Notes under the pieces: model-generated
What the model saw: only the letters and a program-made list of their open reading frames with translations
What the model was told of the DNA's origin: nothing
Databases searched by the model: none
Shown here: piece after piece, positions 20,599-31,181 of the stretch
Layout: every line of letters starts with the position of its first letter
Numbering within the stretch: the first letter of the stretch is position 1
Made by a program: the position numbers and the translations under genes
Assembly: GCA_020310875.1 (NCBI GenBank)
Contig: CM035423.1
Location: 141,437,223-141,501,222, forward strand
From: Ceratopteris richardii
Lineage: Eukaryota > Streptophyta > Polypodiopsida > Polypodiales > Pteridaceae
Length of the DNA stretch: 64,000 nt
Reading direction: 5' to 3'

Positions 20599-20897
20599 TG
20601 TTACCGTTAGTGTCCATGTGAAAGGCCAAATGGCCACCGGAAACTTCTTTGTATATGTTCTTTAATAAAACATATAGTGGCCTGGTCAGTCACATACTGA
20701 AAGTTTGACCGCATTTGTAAGACCTAAGAAGTCTGTCTTCGTGCTCTCTGTGTACTGTGTTTTCTGCGTATTCTACAGCCTCTGTGCGGAGTACTGTGTG
20801 TGGAGCCTCAGGAGCTCGGTTTTCTACTCCGAGCATATCGTGGTGGAGCTCTCGAGAAGGAGAGTGCACTGTGGTGCATTGCCATTGAAATACTTCA
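20599..20897 (+). repeat. H 3' LTR
   Basis: This 299-bp repeat pairs with 14922-15218 and is followed by the duplication ccaga. Confidence 0.95.
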
Positions 20898-20902
20898 CCA
20901 GA

Positions 20903-22114
20903 TTGGGTATAGGAAAAGTAAATGCTTCTGCACCAATGGAGGTGGGAATTTCTGCTGCTGTATTTTTGGGTTCCTGGACGGTGGTTGCTTAAGAGGTAAC
21001 GGTACTGGTAGTACCTTCCATGATAACTGGTCGTGACAGTCGTATGCGAATGGTTTGTACAGCTGCAGGGGGTTCTGTAGGAGATTGTTCTGGAGAGGGT
21101 TGAGGTGACGGGGACTCTGGGACTTGTAGGCATGGGATAGATCCTCGCATGCGCTTGCCTGCTCGTCCCTTACAAGCTTTTCTAGCTTTCTTGGCAGTAC
21201 CTTTGAATGCTTTCAATTCTTCACTTGTTATTGCACGCTCTATAGGCAAGTCGTATGCCAAACACATATAAAAAATTCTCGTGAGAGCGCAACATCCATG
21301 GATGACTTTTTTCCTTTCCCATCTTTGCTGCACTAAGTACAACTGATCAATGATCCAACTTGCAAGATCAACTGTTTGGGGCCCAATACAAGCTAAATAC
21401 AATCCAAACCAAATACGCTTGTGAGGCATAGTAAAATGATCCTGAGCTGGGAATGCAAAGTGTTGCATACATATACGTAATGGCTTAGATAGCTCAGGCA
21501 TGATGGCCGAAATGTCTTCCCATTTGATAATGTCACCACGCTTCATCGGCTCTGGAATCAGCCTTTCTCGCTCTGTCGGCATGTGAGTTTCATGGATCTT
21601 AATTGAAGCTCGAATCAAATCCTTTGAAAGATAAAATTTTTGAATGGGGGGTCATTTACCAAAGACGGCAGAATAAAAGTGCCCGGCATGTTCTCGGAGG
21701 CTGTCAGAGTGGTCACTAGGTAGTAACATCTACAAAAGTCTGGTTTGGGCAGTGGATCACTAAAGTATTCTGTAAAACCTCCTCTAGACCAAACGTGCTT
21801 TAAGTCTTCAGTATTTTGAAGGGCTTCAAATTCTCTGGAGAAGAACTGATATTTGCCCCATTTACTCTGTCAAAGGTCAACGTAGCATCAAAAATGAAAT
21901 CTGCATCCGCCAAAGGTCCTACTAAACCTTGGAACCAATGGGAATTACCGTGAACTTTTTCAGTGTATCCCCTAGGAGGGTCATCGATTGACATTGGTCT
22001 TGGGAATCCTTGAAATTCAGGTGGTTGTACCGTAGGATGTGGTTCCGCTAGTAATTCGCCAATATTGACCACAGGTACACTGGAGCCAGCTTCAGAGGGT
22101 CCTTCTATCTGCAT
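20903..22114 (-). pseudogene. A: N-terminal part of the 3' accessory frame
   Basis: Minus-strand frames 21800-22114 and 20989-21618 match C's accessory frame at 31.1-32.8 kb. Shared pieces are the PTE-E segment, CMQHFAFPAQD, and KRIWFGLYLA followed by WIIDQ. The pattern resembles the plant transposon-associated domain of Athila 3' frames (inferred). A basic segment with K-K-A-R-K-A-C-K follows and may be a nuclear targeting signal. The reading is broken. Confidence 0.65.
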
Positions 22115-22473
22115 GATGAGTGATGCAAGTGTGGAGAAGATCTACTACAAAAGATCTTCTCATCATGATCCCATTAAAGTGAGACCGCAATCCCTTTCCA
22201 TAACCGATGTGTAACCCGTGTAGCCAAGTGTTGTGAGGTGGTTTATGGAATGATTGTTGCAAAACTAATGCAGGTCTCTAGACACCTACATGCTTCATAT
22301 AGTGCATACATTGCTTGATGAGATGTTATTACAAGTGATGTTGGGTTAGTGTAGATGAGTTTATACATTGAGTTGCGAGTGAATTATTACAAGGGAGTTG
22401 GTTATTCAGGATGTGGTCAATGTTATACAATTGATCATGAGAGGACATCTGGATACATTTCGGTATCCATCTC
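22115..22473 (-). other. A: spacer between pol tail and accessory frame
   Basis: This stretch of about 360 bases has no supported reading frame. It separates the W-V-P-K region from the accessory frame, as in C. Confidence 0.5.
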
Positions 22474-22814
22474 CTAAGGGTGGTTGATTGGGTGGTCCGT
22501 TTCTGCTGAGGGACAAAAGGTGGTATTGGATGTGGTGGTATTGAGGGGTGAAAAGATTTCTGAGGGGTATATGTTACATGGCTGGAGTCTTGAGCTATAA
22601 TACATTGTTTGGGTACCCATATCTACGTGGGTGTGGGCCGATTTGTAAGGTACTTCTTGGTGATCCAAATCTGTCGACTGTTTGTACTTGTAGAAGAAGG
22701 TCGAGGAAATGTTGAATATTGCCTTTGATTCTGCTGAAACTCCTTCTTGTCATTGTCTGCATTATTGAAATCTGTAGGTGCTTTCTGTCCTTTTGGCACC
22801 CATATTTGTTTCAT
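22474..22814 (-). pseudogene. A: W-V-P-K repeat region of the pol tail
   Basis: Minus-strand frames contain KQIWVPKG at the start of 22623-22814, RQIWITKK later in the same frame, and a further IWVPK-like copy near 22.61 kb. The linkers are Q/N/S/T-rich. The same motif recurs in B and C. No known domain is recognised. Confidence 0.65.
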
Positions 22815-22838
22815 GTTGCTTGCTCTGTGATGCTGATA

Positions 22839-23960
22839 TTACTGAATTCTTTGCATCGTCTGGTAGGGTAGTCGGTTTGGGTTCCTTTGTTGTGGGTGAC
22901 TCCTTTGTGGTTGGGATTGAGAGGTCAGATGGACACTCTGCTTTGGAAAAGAAGGGAGGTCCAACACTTGTGAAACCTGCCCATTAGGAAGTGCTTCGTT
23001 TTGTATCAAAAATCTAGGCCAGTCTGTAGTGAGTGTGGAAGAATGGGCACTGCAGGGTGTTGTGCCCATGTGGCTGGTGATGCAATCCACCTGACCGCTG
23101 ATGCAACCCACCTGACTGCTGCTGGAAGATCGGGGGAAAATCTGTTGACACTCTTTTATATGGCAACTATCCATCGCCAAGCTCTCATGGGTTGACTTTG
23201 GAATGAGCGTGCTTAGCCGAGGGATCTAGCCAAACATCTTCCGGTCCTCCATCACTTGTGTTTCATATGGTCTAGGGTTATATACCTCAGGTGGAGTGCA
23301 GTTAGGGAAGTCAAGCGGTATCACTCGCTGTTGATCTAAGGTTCCAATCTACAAGGAGCCTTGTCTAAGATTTAGGTCCACTGAGTGATCGTATAGCCAA
23401 TCTTGGCCAAGGATTAGGGGTTCTATCAAGTCCTCGTCATGTCACACTAGTAGCTTCGCTGTCATGGTCACTTCGTGTATGAGGATAGGAAGATCCACCT
23501 CACCCATGCAAGGGGTTTCCATGCCTCCTAGCCCTATGAGGTATGCCTCAATTGGCCGCATTTCTATTCATGAGTCCTTATAGTGGGACCATCTAATCGC
23601 ACTAGTCGTAGCACCTGAGTCAATTAAAGCCCTGAGCTCCTGACAAGGATTGCCATGCTCTAGCCTCTTTGTAATGAATGGTCTCCTATCCACTATGTTA
23701 GGATGATTACTTGACTTTGGTTGACACATGGCCATGGGGTATTTGGGTGTTGTTTCGAGATGGCCATAATGTTCTCGCCCTAGTCCTTGTCTTTTTAGCT
23801 TCATGCGCTTAATGTGTTCTATAGCTTCTACTTGAGCTTCACCTCGTATTCTATTTTCTTCCTCCTCATGCTTCTTTGCCAACGTGAGTCGTCTAAGCAT
23901 ATCCTTAGTAAGAGGTTCTTGATAAAGTTTGAGTCTATAGCCAATAATGTAATTAGGCAT
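22839..23960 (-). pseudogene. A: post-integrase region with second retropepsin-like domain
   Basis: The 130-aa frame 23568-23960 begins in the post-integrase segment (GYRLKLYQEPL), continues with a charged E/K/R-rich helix, then IVDRRPFI and ALIDSGATTSA, a retropepsin-type active site. The following ~350 bases keep degraded matches to the end of the domain seen in B and C. A proline- and serine-rich tail (22839-23180) follows. It is broken. Confidence 0.7.
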
Positions 23961-24103
23961 TATGTCTCCTTCTAGGGTGGCTAATTATACTGCTCCACTT
24001 GTCGAGAGTCTGTTAAATCATAGGTCCATAACATTGCTTTTCTAATTTCCATGCATGTTGTTTCAGCGTATACACTAAGAATAAATCTCCTTCATTTAAG
24101 CCT

Positions 24104-24967
24104 TTATCTTTCACATGTGCATCGAAATAGGCTTTCTGTTGCTTCTTTGCTGCATATATACGTGCTACTGGTTTCTCCTAATTGTTCCAAGTCCATTATT
24201 CTTGATGATAGTTCATAGCCGGTCCACTGATGTTCTTGTGCAACCTTAAGGGTCGGTATCAAGAAGTCCAAAGGAAGCACGTCATTCTGACCAAAAACCA
24301 TCTGAAAGGGAGTTGCATTGAGTACGGTCTTGTAGACCACTCGATATGCCCAAACACCATGGTGTAACTGTTTGTCCCAATCTGAACGTTTGTTGTTCAC
24401 AAGTTTTGTCAGTATGTTACAAAGGATCTTGTTAGTGCTTTCTGCTTGACCATTGGCCTGAGGATGATATGGTGCGGATTTCTTGTGAATCACCATAAAA
24501 TCCTGTAACAACTATTCAATGACTTGGTTTAGAAAGTGAGTTCCTCGATCTCTCACTAACTCTATAGGCAATCCATATCTTGTAAAGACATTTTCAAATA
24601 AGAATTTTGCAGTCATGTGTGCATCATTCTTTTTTGTGGCCTTGGCCTCTACCCATTTGGTAAGATAATCTGTCGCAACAATAATGTACTCGGCATGAGT
24701 ACCTTTTGCAGGGGGGTTAATGGGTCCTACAAAGTCTATACCCCACTTAGAAAATGCACGTCCTCCCATCATGGGTTTCAATGGCATTTCATCTCTACGA
24801 GTAGGAAATTGAGTTCTTTGGCACACATCACATCTCTTAACATAGGTATGTGCATCCATGTGAAGAGTGGGCCACCATAATCCTGCAAATAGTATGGCTT
24901 TGATTATCCTATCGGGGTCAAAATGACCTCCTGCAACACCTTGGTGTGTAGTCTCTAGTATCTTCAA
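24104..24967 (-). pseudogene. A: integrase
   Basis: Frames 24512-24967 and 24104-24511 carry a zinc-binding site (THQGVAGGH ... CDVC), the core (KWGIDFVGPI, RDRGTHFLN, NGQAESTNK) and the start of the C-terminal part. They are close to the integrases of B and C. It is broken at a few points. Confidence 0.85.
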
Positions 24968-25623
24968 ATAATCGCTTTCATGAACACATTGTCTTAGGTA
25001 TCCGTCTCGTCCTCGTTTGTATAAGTTATCGCCAATAAGTGAATAGTCTTGAGCTTCCTGCTCTAGACTTCGTTGTCATGCTAAGGTCATTCCTTGAGGG
25101 AATGTGTTCATCCTCAAGTATGTCACTAAGGATTCACTCCATTCTGGTGTGGGAGACATATGATATAACGTAGCATGTTCTACTGGTGGTCTTTCACAAC
25201 AAACATGGCATTCTTTACACAACTTCTAGACATCTGCTTCCATCAAAAGAACAATATACTCCTAGTCTATGTAGAGTCTACAATGTACGATGTCTTGAAT
25301 GATGTTGCTTTAATGCACTTACATGTGCTAATTGCAACCAATTTGCATGTTCAGATTCATCTACACAACAAGCAAGAATCTTTTGATTATCTTGTTTGTA
25401 TATACTTCCTGCTATTATTTGATATCTTTGTGACTTGGTATTCTCTCCTTCCTTGATCCTTATCCTAGGATTCTTAGGTCCATATGTGAGAATAGGGACA
25501 ATAGGCTTAGCCCATTATGGTACTATCTCAAGGTTAAACAGGTATGCATCGGGTAATTCATCCGCTATTCCTTGAGGAGCTTCTCCTGTGGTTAATCTTG
25601 AAAGGTGGTCAGCTCTAAGATGT
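24968..25623 (-). pseudogene. A: end of RNase H and first zinc-binding domain
   Basis: Read on the minus strand this degraded stretch matches C at 42.9-43.6 kb. It holds the end of RNase H, a first H2C2-type zinc domain around 25.2-25.35 kb and the linker to the second. It ends where D's LTR begins. Confidence 0.65.
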
Positions 25624-26235
25624 TGTTGGCATACAAGTCATAAGCAGAGCATACAGGCACAAAGGAACATTCATACACAATACGACAACAAGGCCCAATC
25701 AATTTTTTTCATAAACAATTTCCAACTCAAGTGATTTTCATCACTACACAAACATTGTAAATCCCATTTTTGGTAGAATGGACTCCATTTTTGTTCAAGC
25801 CGAGGAGTCCTCGAGCTTGAGGAGTATTAGAATTAGCTACATACCAATTTTCATAATTTTTAGACTCGGTTTGAGCCCTCAAATAGGCTCTAGAACCTGA
25901 TTTTTAACTAGGCTAGACACTAGGTCTGGACAAGGCCAAAGCTAGTCAAAAAACTATAAAAAGAGCTAGAGAGCTCATTTTTGGGGTTGGATAGTTTGTG
26001 AATTGAGCTTATGTAAGAGACTTTTTGACTAATGCAAAGAACTCCATTGTTCCTCTCCTTGTTCTTGCCTTGTGTGCATGTGTGTGTATGTGTGTGCATG
26101 TTTGGTGTACTTCTCACTCACGCACTTGTGCCTTCACTTGCTCATAAACTTCATACTAGTCCTCACGTCTCCACGGATTGACAATTATGAGGTGGATCTC
26201 CTCATGTTGGTACTCACCATTGTGCTAGAGTGACA
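25624..26235 (+). repeat. D 5' LTR
   Basis: About 612 bp, matching the reverse complement of the LTRs of B (59462-60070) and C (27785-28478). Shared landmarks are a CTATAAAAAGAGCTAGAGAG promoter-like stretch (near 25.95 kb), a TG/CA microsatellite (near 26.08 kb) and CCTCACGTCTCCACGG near the end. Confidence 0.85.
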
Positions 26236-26242
26236 CCAAATT

Positions 26243-26257
26243 TGGCGCCGTTGTCGG
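26243..26257 (+). promoter_or_regulatory. D: primer-binding site, Asp-tRNA type
   Basis: TGGCGCCGTTGTCGG lies just past the LTR. It nearly matches TGGCGCCGTTGCCGG, the Asp-tRNA primer site known in Athila elements. Confidence 0.9.
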
Positions 26258-27712
26258 AGAGAGAGCTTTGAGGACGAGCGTGTGATGGTAAGACGTAGAG
26301 TTGAGACATTGGAGTCATAGGTAATATCCTTTCTTTTCCTTATTTTTCTTCATGTTTTATAGTTTTTTGCATCACTATCATCACCACCATCATCCTCACC
26401 ATCTCCCACCTCCATCTCCATCTTCACCAAAATTTCAGTTTTTGGTCATATTCCACTCCCCACCTCATTTCCCTCATTTCACTTGTGAGAGAGAGCGAGA
26501 GACAGCTTGCATGCTATCTGTTTTTGTGTGTTTTTTGAGCTTTTGCTACAAGTTCTAGCTGTACCACCATCTCCAGCAGCTTCCGTAGGTACGACAAAAC
26601 TCTGCACAGGTCTCGGGATGTCGACCTCTGTCTATCGCGACAGACAGAAAAACTTAATATTTTTTGAATGCATGCTTGGCACGATAACCCACACCATTAG
26701 AGCACTCCAAATCACTAGAAGTTTCTAAAAAATTTGCGTTTTTTCAGTCTATCGAGATAGACACCGTCTATTGCGATATACAGCACCTCACGATAGAGAC
26801 TGTCTATCGCGACAGACAGAGCCCACGACAGACGATAGACCCCGTCTATCGCGATAGACACCCATCTATTGTGACAGATAGGACCCCACAATAGACCCCG
26901 TCTATCGCGACAGATAGCCCCACGTGAGAGCTAGTGTCTATCGCAACAGACACCATCTATTGCGATAGAGAGACATTTTCGGCAAAAAATAGAGGGGTAA
27001 ATTTTTGAAAATTTGGGCATATTTGCATATTCAATCACCTATACCATTACAAAGGCCTTAGAAAAATTCACTAAACTCGTGAAAGGTCCTAAATGTCTGT
27101 TTAACCCCCTAAACCCTGAACTGTCATAACTTTTTCATATGAAATCCATTTTTTGAGCTCTAGGGCTTGTGAGAAAGCTCGTGGGGTAGGTACACCAAGG
27201 GAGCTCTAGAGAAAATTTTTTGGGCAATAGAAAAAGGGGAAAAAAGGGTCATTAAAAGTGTCTGAAATAAATTGTTTGTCAATTGAAGGTAAAAATTGGA
27301 GCTAAACTTGGGATTTTTACAGGATCATCGAGAGCTTTTGGAGAAAGCAGAGCAAGTGCCAGTGTGTGCGGGCTTGGGAACGCACTTCCTGGGCAAAAAA
27401 GTGTAGCAAGGAGAAACGACTTGAGGTTGGAACATCTCTCAACCCCTCAGTCTATTCTTAGCTTAGGCTAAGTGCAAGGTGTTGTCTTGATTGAGTAGGG
27501 GTACGATAGGAATACGCAAGTGCTAAGAGCCTCTAATTTCTCAAGTCCAAGAATAAGTTAAACTTCAGTCAAGGGAAAACTTAAGGGAAAAAGAACTTAA
27601 ACTAAGTGGATGAAAAACATCAAATATGACACACTTAAGTGCTCTTGACGACGCTTAACTAAAGACAAGAAGACACACAAAGAAAGTTAAAAAGAACAAG
27701 TGATTAGTATCT
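26258..27712 (+). other. D: untranslated leader
   Basis: This long leader contains a CAT/CAC/TCC-rich pyrimidine stretch (26.37-26.44 kb) and the palindromic array (separate entry). The region 27.1-27.7 kb matches, in reverse complement, the leader of C at 58.5-59.2 kb. A TTTTTACAG sequence near 27.32 kb is kept in both leaders and looks like a 3' splice site, which is only a guess. No gene is seen. Confidence 0.75.
26620..26975 (+). repeat. D leader: array of palindromic TCTATCGCGAYAGA units
   Basis: About nine or ten copies of a ~16-base unit based on GTCTATCGCGATAGAC, a perfect palindrome, are separated by short variable spacers. Several copies are exact and others differ by one or two bases. 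C's leader has a diverged version at 59253-59461. Confidence 0.9.
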
Positions 27713-27784
27713 CAGAGCATGGAAGACACGCATACACTTGGAAGGGTGAATTTGTTTTTCTCCAACCTCGATCCAGTGTGTCTT
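27713..27784 (+). pseudogene. D: gag fragment
   Basis: The plus strand encodes YTWKGEFVF with flanking residues that match the N-terminal gag of C (near 57.7 kb). It shows that D's gag began here before C inserted. Confidence 0.75.
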
Positions 27785-28478
27785 TGTAGCTCAGTGATGA
27801 GTAGCACCTCCTTTAATGTCAATCCGGGAAGACGTGAGGATGGTATGAAGACCTCGAGCAAGTGAAGGCACAAGTGCGTGAGTGAGAAGCACACTAACAT
27901 GCACACACATACACACACACGCGCAAAGAGTGAGAAGCAATGGAGTTCTTCGATTACTTTCAAAAAGCTCTTACAAGTTCAAATCAATTACAAGCTAGCC
28001 TCAAAAATGAGCTCTCTAGCTCTATTTATAGTTTTTGACTAGGTTTTGGCCGTGTCCAGACCTAGTGTCCGGCCTAGTTAAAAATTAGGTTCTCTATCGT
28101 ATTTGGAGGTTCAAACGAAGTCTAAAAAATGTGAAAACTGTCAGGTAGGTACTTCTAAAGCTCCTCAAGCTCAAGGACTCCTTAGCTTGCACAAAATGGA
28201 GCTACAAAAATTTGAAATGGTATTTACAATGGTTTTTAGTGATGAAAATCACTATTTTTGTAGGGGTTTCTATTAACATTTTGACATACATTTCCTGGAG
28301 CTCCCTACTTGCTCCTTCTCCTTGTGTGTCCACCTCTTTTATATGCGTTAGTGTCCTGAAAAAAATATTGGCCTACTTGCCAGATCGTCGTTGACTGCTC
28401 TGTCTGCTTGTACTTTCTCTTCTCTCTGACTCCCTTCGTAAGCTTCCTTGCCTTGTGAGTCCTTGACTACTTTCAACA
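27785..28478 (-). repeat. C 3' LTR
   Basis: About 694 bp. It ends TACA in minus-strand sense, like the LTR of B, and is preceded by a polypurine tract. It is ~85% alike to B's LTR by eye but carries ~90 extra bases near its start. It includes CA-repeat microsatellite sequence near 27.9 kb. It inserted into D's gag; the left flank is gtctt. Confidence 0.8.
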
Positions 28479-28513
28479 CCCCCCCTCTCTCGCGTCTGTC
28501 GTCCCTGACAGAC
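28479..28513 (-). promoter_or_regulatory. C: polypurine tract with adjoining hairpin
   Basis: The minus strand reads a G-rich tract (GAGAGAGGGGGG type) against the LTR, preceded by the inverted repeat GTCTGTC-AGGGAC-GACAGAC (28494-28513). The same pair lies at B 60071-60106. Confidence 0.85.
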
Positions 28514-30072
28514 CCTTGTTGCTGGGAGTGCTGTACGTAATATTCCACAACATGAGTGGCAAGCTGATGTTCTTGGATGCGTAGTCCTCTGGCCAAATCT
28601 GTCATCATGCGATCCCAATCAATGGGCCCTGGAATGTCCGGATGTGGCAGACGTAACTGATCTGCATGGATGGCTTATTCGATGGTGAATAGATGTAGCA
28701 AATGTGTCGGTCTGGGAATGAAAATTTCTGAATGGTATTCCCAGAACCCTGTAGAGAACATTTCCTCAAATGTCTGCTTGAAGCATGCGGGTAAATACTT
28801 TATACGTGCATGCCAGGCAAAGATTATGCTGACCGAGGGAGTCTGGCTCATGTCGTAGACTAAATCCTTATTACCTTGAGAGAATCCGGGGGCAGAGATG
28901 TATGGAGCCTGTACCTTCCGAAAGGTTTTGAAGACAATTGTCATGAGTTCGAATATTTTCATACACATTTTTGCTGCTATGTCGGGTACATTGTTTAGAC
29001 GGGTAGACCAGTGTCGAATTGTTGATATCATGTAAGTGACGGTTGGGGTCCCTCGAGATGGAGCAAAATACGGATAGTTAACCCAAGCCAAGCATTCTTT
29101 ATTGTTGTGTACCTTGATTGCAAATGCTTGCCAGGATCTGCGATGTACCATTGGGCAATATCATGGATTATACTTGATATACAGTGGCATGGTTGCCCAG
29201 GTGCTCATCATCTCAGGGTAATCGGTTAGTAGACGTGCATGCCAATTAGGTTGGAAGATCGAGCCAGCACGTGCATCTGCTGGTAAGTCCTCTGGCTCAA
29301 ATTGAGTGGCGAATGAGGGCTCATTCCCTGTATGCCTTTTAACTTCTGCATTATAATCATGTAGCAAGACAAAGTAAGGCATGTATTGCGGCTCTGATGT
29401 TGTAATCAACCGTTGGTGGGATAGGTTCTGAAAGTAAGAAGATCGAAGGACAGTTTCTTCCAGATTTGTGAGAGATTGAATTTGCACGGCAACGCGATCA
29501 TCATGTGTCTTTCCCACTTTCTCGACCCTTTTAACCCAATCTGGAACTCCAATTTCTAAAGTATCCTGTCCTTCCTCTGTAACTCGACCGCCGGGTGTTG
29601 GCATCGGCTCGTATGGCTCTTCATAGCTGTCATCGACTGGGATTTCCACTACTGTTTTAGGTTCGGGTTCTTCAGTTGGCGAGGGTGGCCTTTTATATGG
29701 TAAGAGGCGTGCTTGGAGTTTTGCCACCTGCTTCCGGAGGGTCTCTAATTCTTCTATAGAGTGTTGCAAGATTATCGGCTCCTGTTGAGCTAAGGGGGCA
29801 CTGGCTATCTGCTTCTTAAGGTCCACACATTCAGCCTCTAGCTTTTCATATGACTCCAAGAAATTTGCATGTTCCTCGAGTAAGATGCGAATGTCTTCTG
29901 AGGGGACTCCTCGATACTTGGTAGGGCTAATGGTTGCTCCTGCAGTTCCTTCCATAGCTGCTTCAAAATTATCTTGGTTTTGTTGTTGAAGCCGCTTGTT
30001 TTCTTCCAATGCTGCTGCCATATGCTTCCTTAATAGCCCCAGGCTGCGTCTGAGTGTAGCATTAGATATCAT
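28514..30072 (-). pseudogene. C: accessory region, C-terminal part
   Basis: Frame 29161-30072 (303 aa) opens with a coiled coil rich in L, E and Q, then has an acidic linker, a PTPGGRV segment and a W-containing C-terminal part. Frame 28675-29151 (158 aa) and the short 28348-28608 frame follow. A matches over 1-1744. No enzyme motif and no membrane segment is seen. Confidence 0.65.
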
Positions 30073-31178
30073 TGCGCCTCGAGCACGGTTTCTAGTTCCT
30101 TGACTGCTGTATCATCCACCGTCGATATTTTTGATTCCAATTCTGAGTGAGCTTGCTGTAAAGTGGTATGTTCGGTTAGGAGCGTTTGGTAATCAGCTTC
30201 TAAAGTGTTAGCTCTAGCCTGTAGGTGCCGAGATTCTGCGTGGAGGGCAGCATTGCATTCTTCCAATTGATGGTATTCTTGTTGTAGTTGATGTGCACAC
30301 TGAAGTAATGTATTAAATGTGATATTTACATTATGAGATGCAAGGGGGAAAGTTTGGAATGCAGGGGAGGTGGGAATGGGAAGGGAGGTAGTGAATGTTG
30401 TGTCTGCCAATGATGTGTTGAGTGGTGAGGTGGGGGGTAGTGGAGGGGGAGAGGGTGGAATTGTGGGGAGAGGTGCTATGGTGGGTGAAATGTCCATTGG
30501 GTCAGACAGAGTAGTGTGTACAGGGGCTACCATGTAAGTGGGTATGGTAGGTGAAGTGAGTGTGGTGTTCGTGTAGATTGATGTCATTGCAAACATCGGG
30601 GAAATGTGCCTCTGAAACATTGGAGTGCTAGTGGATTGCGCCATGAAGGATGTTTGTTGGGGTGGTGCGGTTACGGTGAATGAGGTGTAGGGGACAGATG
30701 GGAAGTGAGGGTCATGGAATGGAGGTATCCGTATTGGGGGATAGGCTGGGAAACACAGGGTGCCTTCTGTGGGTGCAGGGTTTCCAACCACACTTGGAAT
30801 TACGGGATGGCCAATTATGGGTTCGGAGGACAGAAGGGTTGAAGTGTACAAGGGATTGGTGATGGAAGAGAAGAGGGTGTCTTGTGAGGTGGGTTCTCGA
30901 AATGAGAATGATGTGAATGAGGTTGGGTTATAAGTGAAGGTAGAGGTGATGACTGCCGTTTCTTCCATGGTGGGAGGTGGTGGTGGGGGTGGAGAAGGTG
31001 GTGATGGGGGGTGCTGGGGTGAGATGGGTGATGTCTGAACGAAGGTTTCAGCAGAGAGGTCAATGGTGGTGGTGGGGGTAGCTGTGGTTTCAATGGTTAC
31101 TTCTTGTTCTGTGACGGGTACCCTGATAGTCTTACCTGCTCGTGGTAATGTGTCAACTCTGCGTTTGTCATACCTCAC
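30069..31178 (-). CDS. C: accessory region, proline-rich part with coiled coil
   Basis: A 369-aa open frame. Its first ~40 residues are basic. Residues ~50-270 are extremely rich in P, S, T and F, with a run of prolines near residue 65. Residues ~285-369 form a leucine-heptad coiled coil that appears to lead into the next frame. Low-complexity composition, not a known fold, dominates. It corresponds to A 13603-14921. Confidence 0.6.
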   Translation of the reverse strand: MRYDKRRVDTLPRAGKTIRVPVTEQEVTIETTATPTTTIDLSAETFVQTSPISPQHPPSPPSPPPPPPPTMEETAVITSTFTYNPTSFTSFSFREPTSQDTLFSSITNPLYTSTLLSSEPIIGHPVIPSVVGNPAPTEGTLCFPAYPPIRIPPFHDPHFPSVPYTSFTVTAPPQQTSFMAQSTSTPMFQRHISPMFAMTSIYTNTTLTSPTIPTYMVAPVHTTLSDPMDISPTIAPLPTIPPSPPPLPPTSPLNTSLADTTFTTSLPIPTSPAFQTFPLASHNVNITFNTLLQCAHQLQQEYHQLEECNAALHAESRHLQARANTLEADYQTLLTEHTTLQQAHSELESKISTVDDTAVKELETVLEAQ

Positions 31179-31181
31179 GAA

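Larger units (their letters stand above)
14922..20897 (+). mobile_element. Element H: Ty1/copia retrotransposon
   Basis: H is a full-length copia insertion in A's accessory frame. LTRs of 297 and 299 bp are flanked by the duplication ccaga (14917-14921 and 20898-20902). A Met-tRNA primer site follows the 5' LTR and a purine-rich tract precedes the 3' LTR. Gene order is gag, protease, integrase, RT, RNase H, as in copia. The coding region is broken at several points. By eye the LTRs differ at about 5% of positions, so H is clearly older than F and E (about 2 million years at 1.3e-8). Confidence 0.95.
1..25623 (-). mobile_element. Element A: old Athila-like Ty3 retrotransposon, interrupted by F and H
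   Basis: This is the oldest layer of the left half. Read on the minus strand it runs from the end of RNase H (near 25.6 kb) through integrase, a post-integrase protease-like region and a W-V-P-K region into a long 3' accessory frame that leaves the window at base 1. The order matches element C, which gives the main support. Insertions F (1745-13597) and H (14922-20897) both lie in the accessory frame, with clean 5-bp duplications. D cuts A at its right end, so gag, protease and reverse transcriptase are not here. It is broken at many points, and no LTR of A lies in the window. Confidence 0.85.
25624..27784 (+). mobile_element. Element D: Athila-like Ty3, 5' end only
   Basis: D is a plus-strand element inserted in A's RNase H. 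It has a 612-bp 5' LTR, an Asp-tRNA-type primer site, a ~1.45-kb leader and a scrap of gag. At 27785 it is cut by the 3' LTR of C. The start could also be 25621, because TGTTG repeats there; the target duplication would be gatgt or taaga. The rest of D should lie right of the window, beyond B and C. Confidence 0.8.

Noticed and set aside
26620-26975. Regular short repeats with spacers, CRISPR-like at first sight
   Set aside because: Units are palindromic, vary between copies, and the spacers are shorter than ~25 bases and irregular. The context is a plant retrotransposon leader.
27900-27925. CA/TG microsatellite as an independent feature
   Set aside because: The same tract lies at the same place in the LTRs of B, C and D, so it is part of the LTR.
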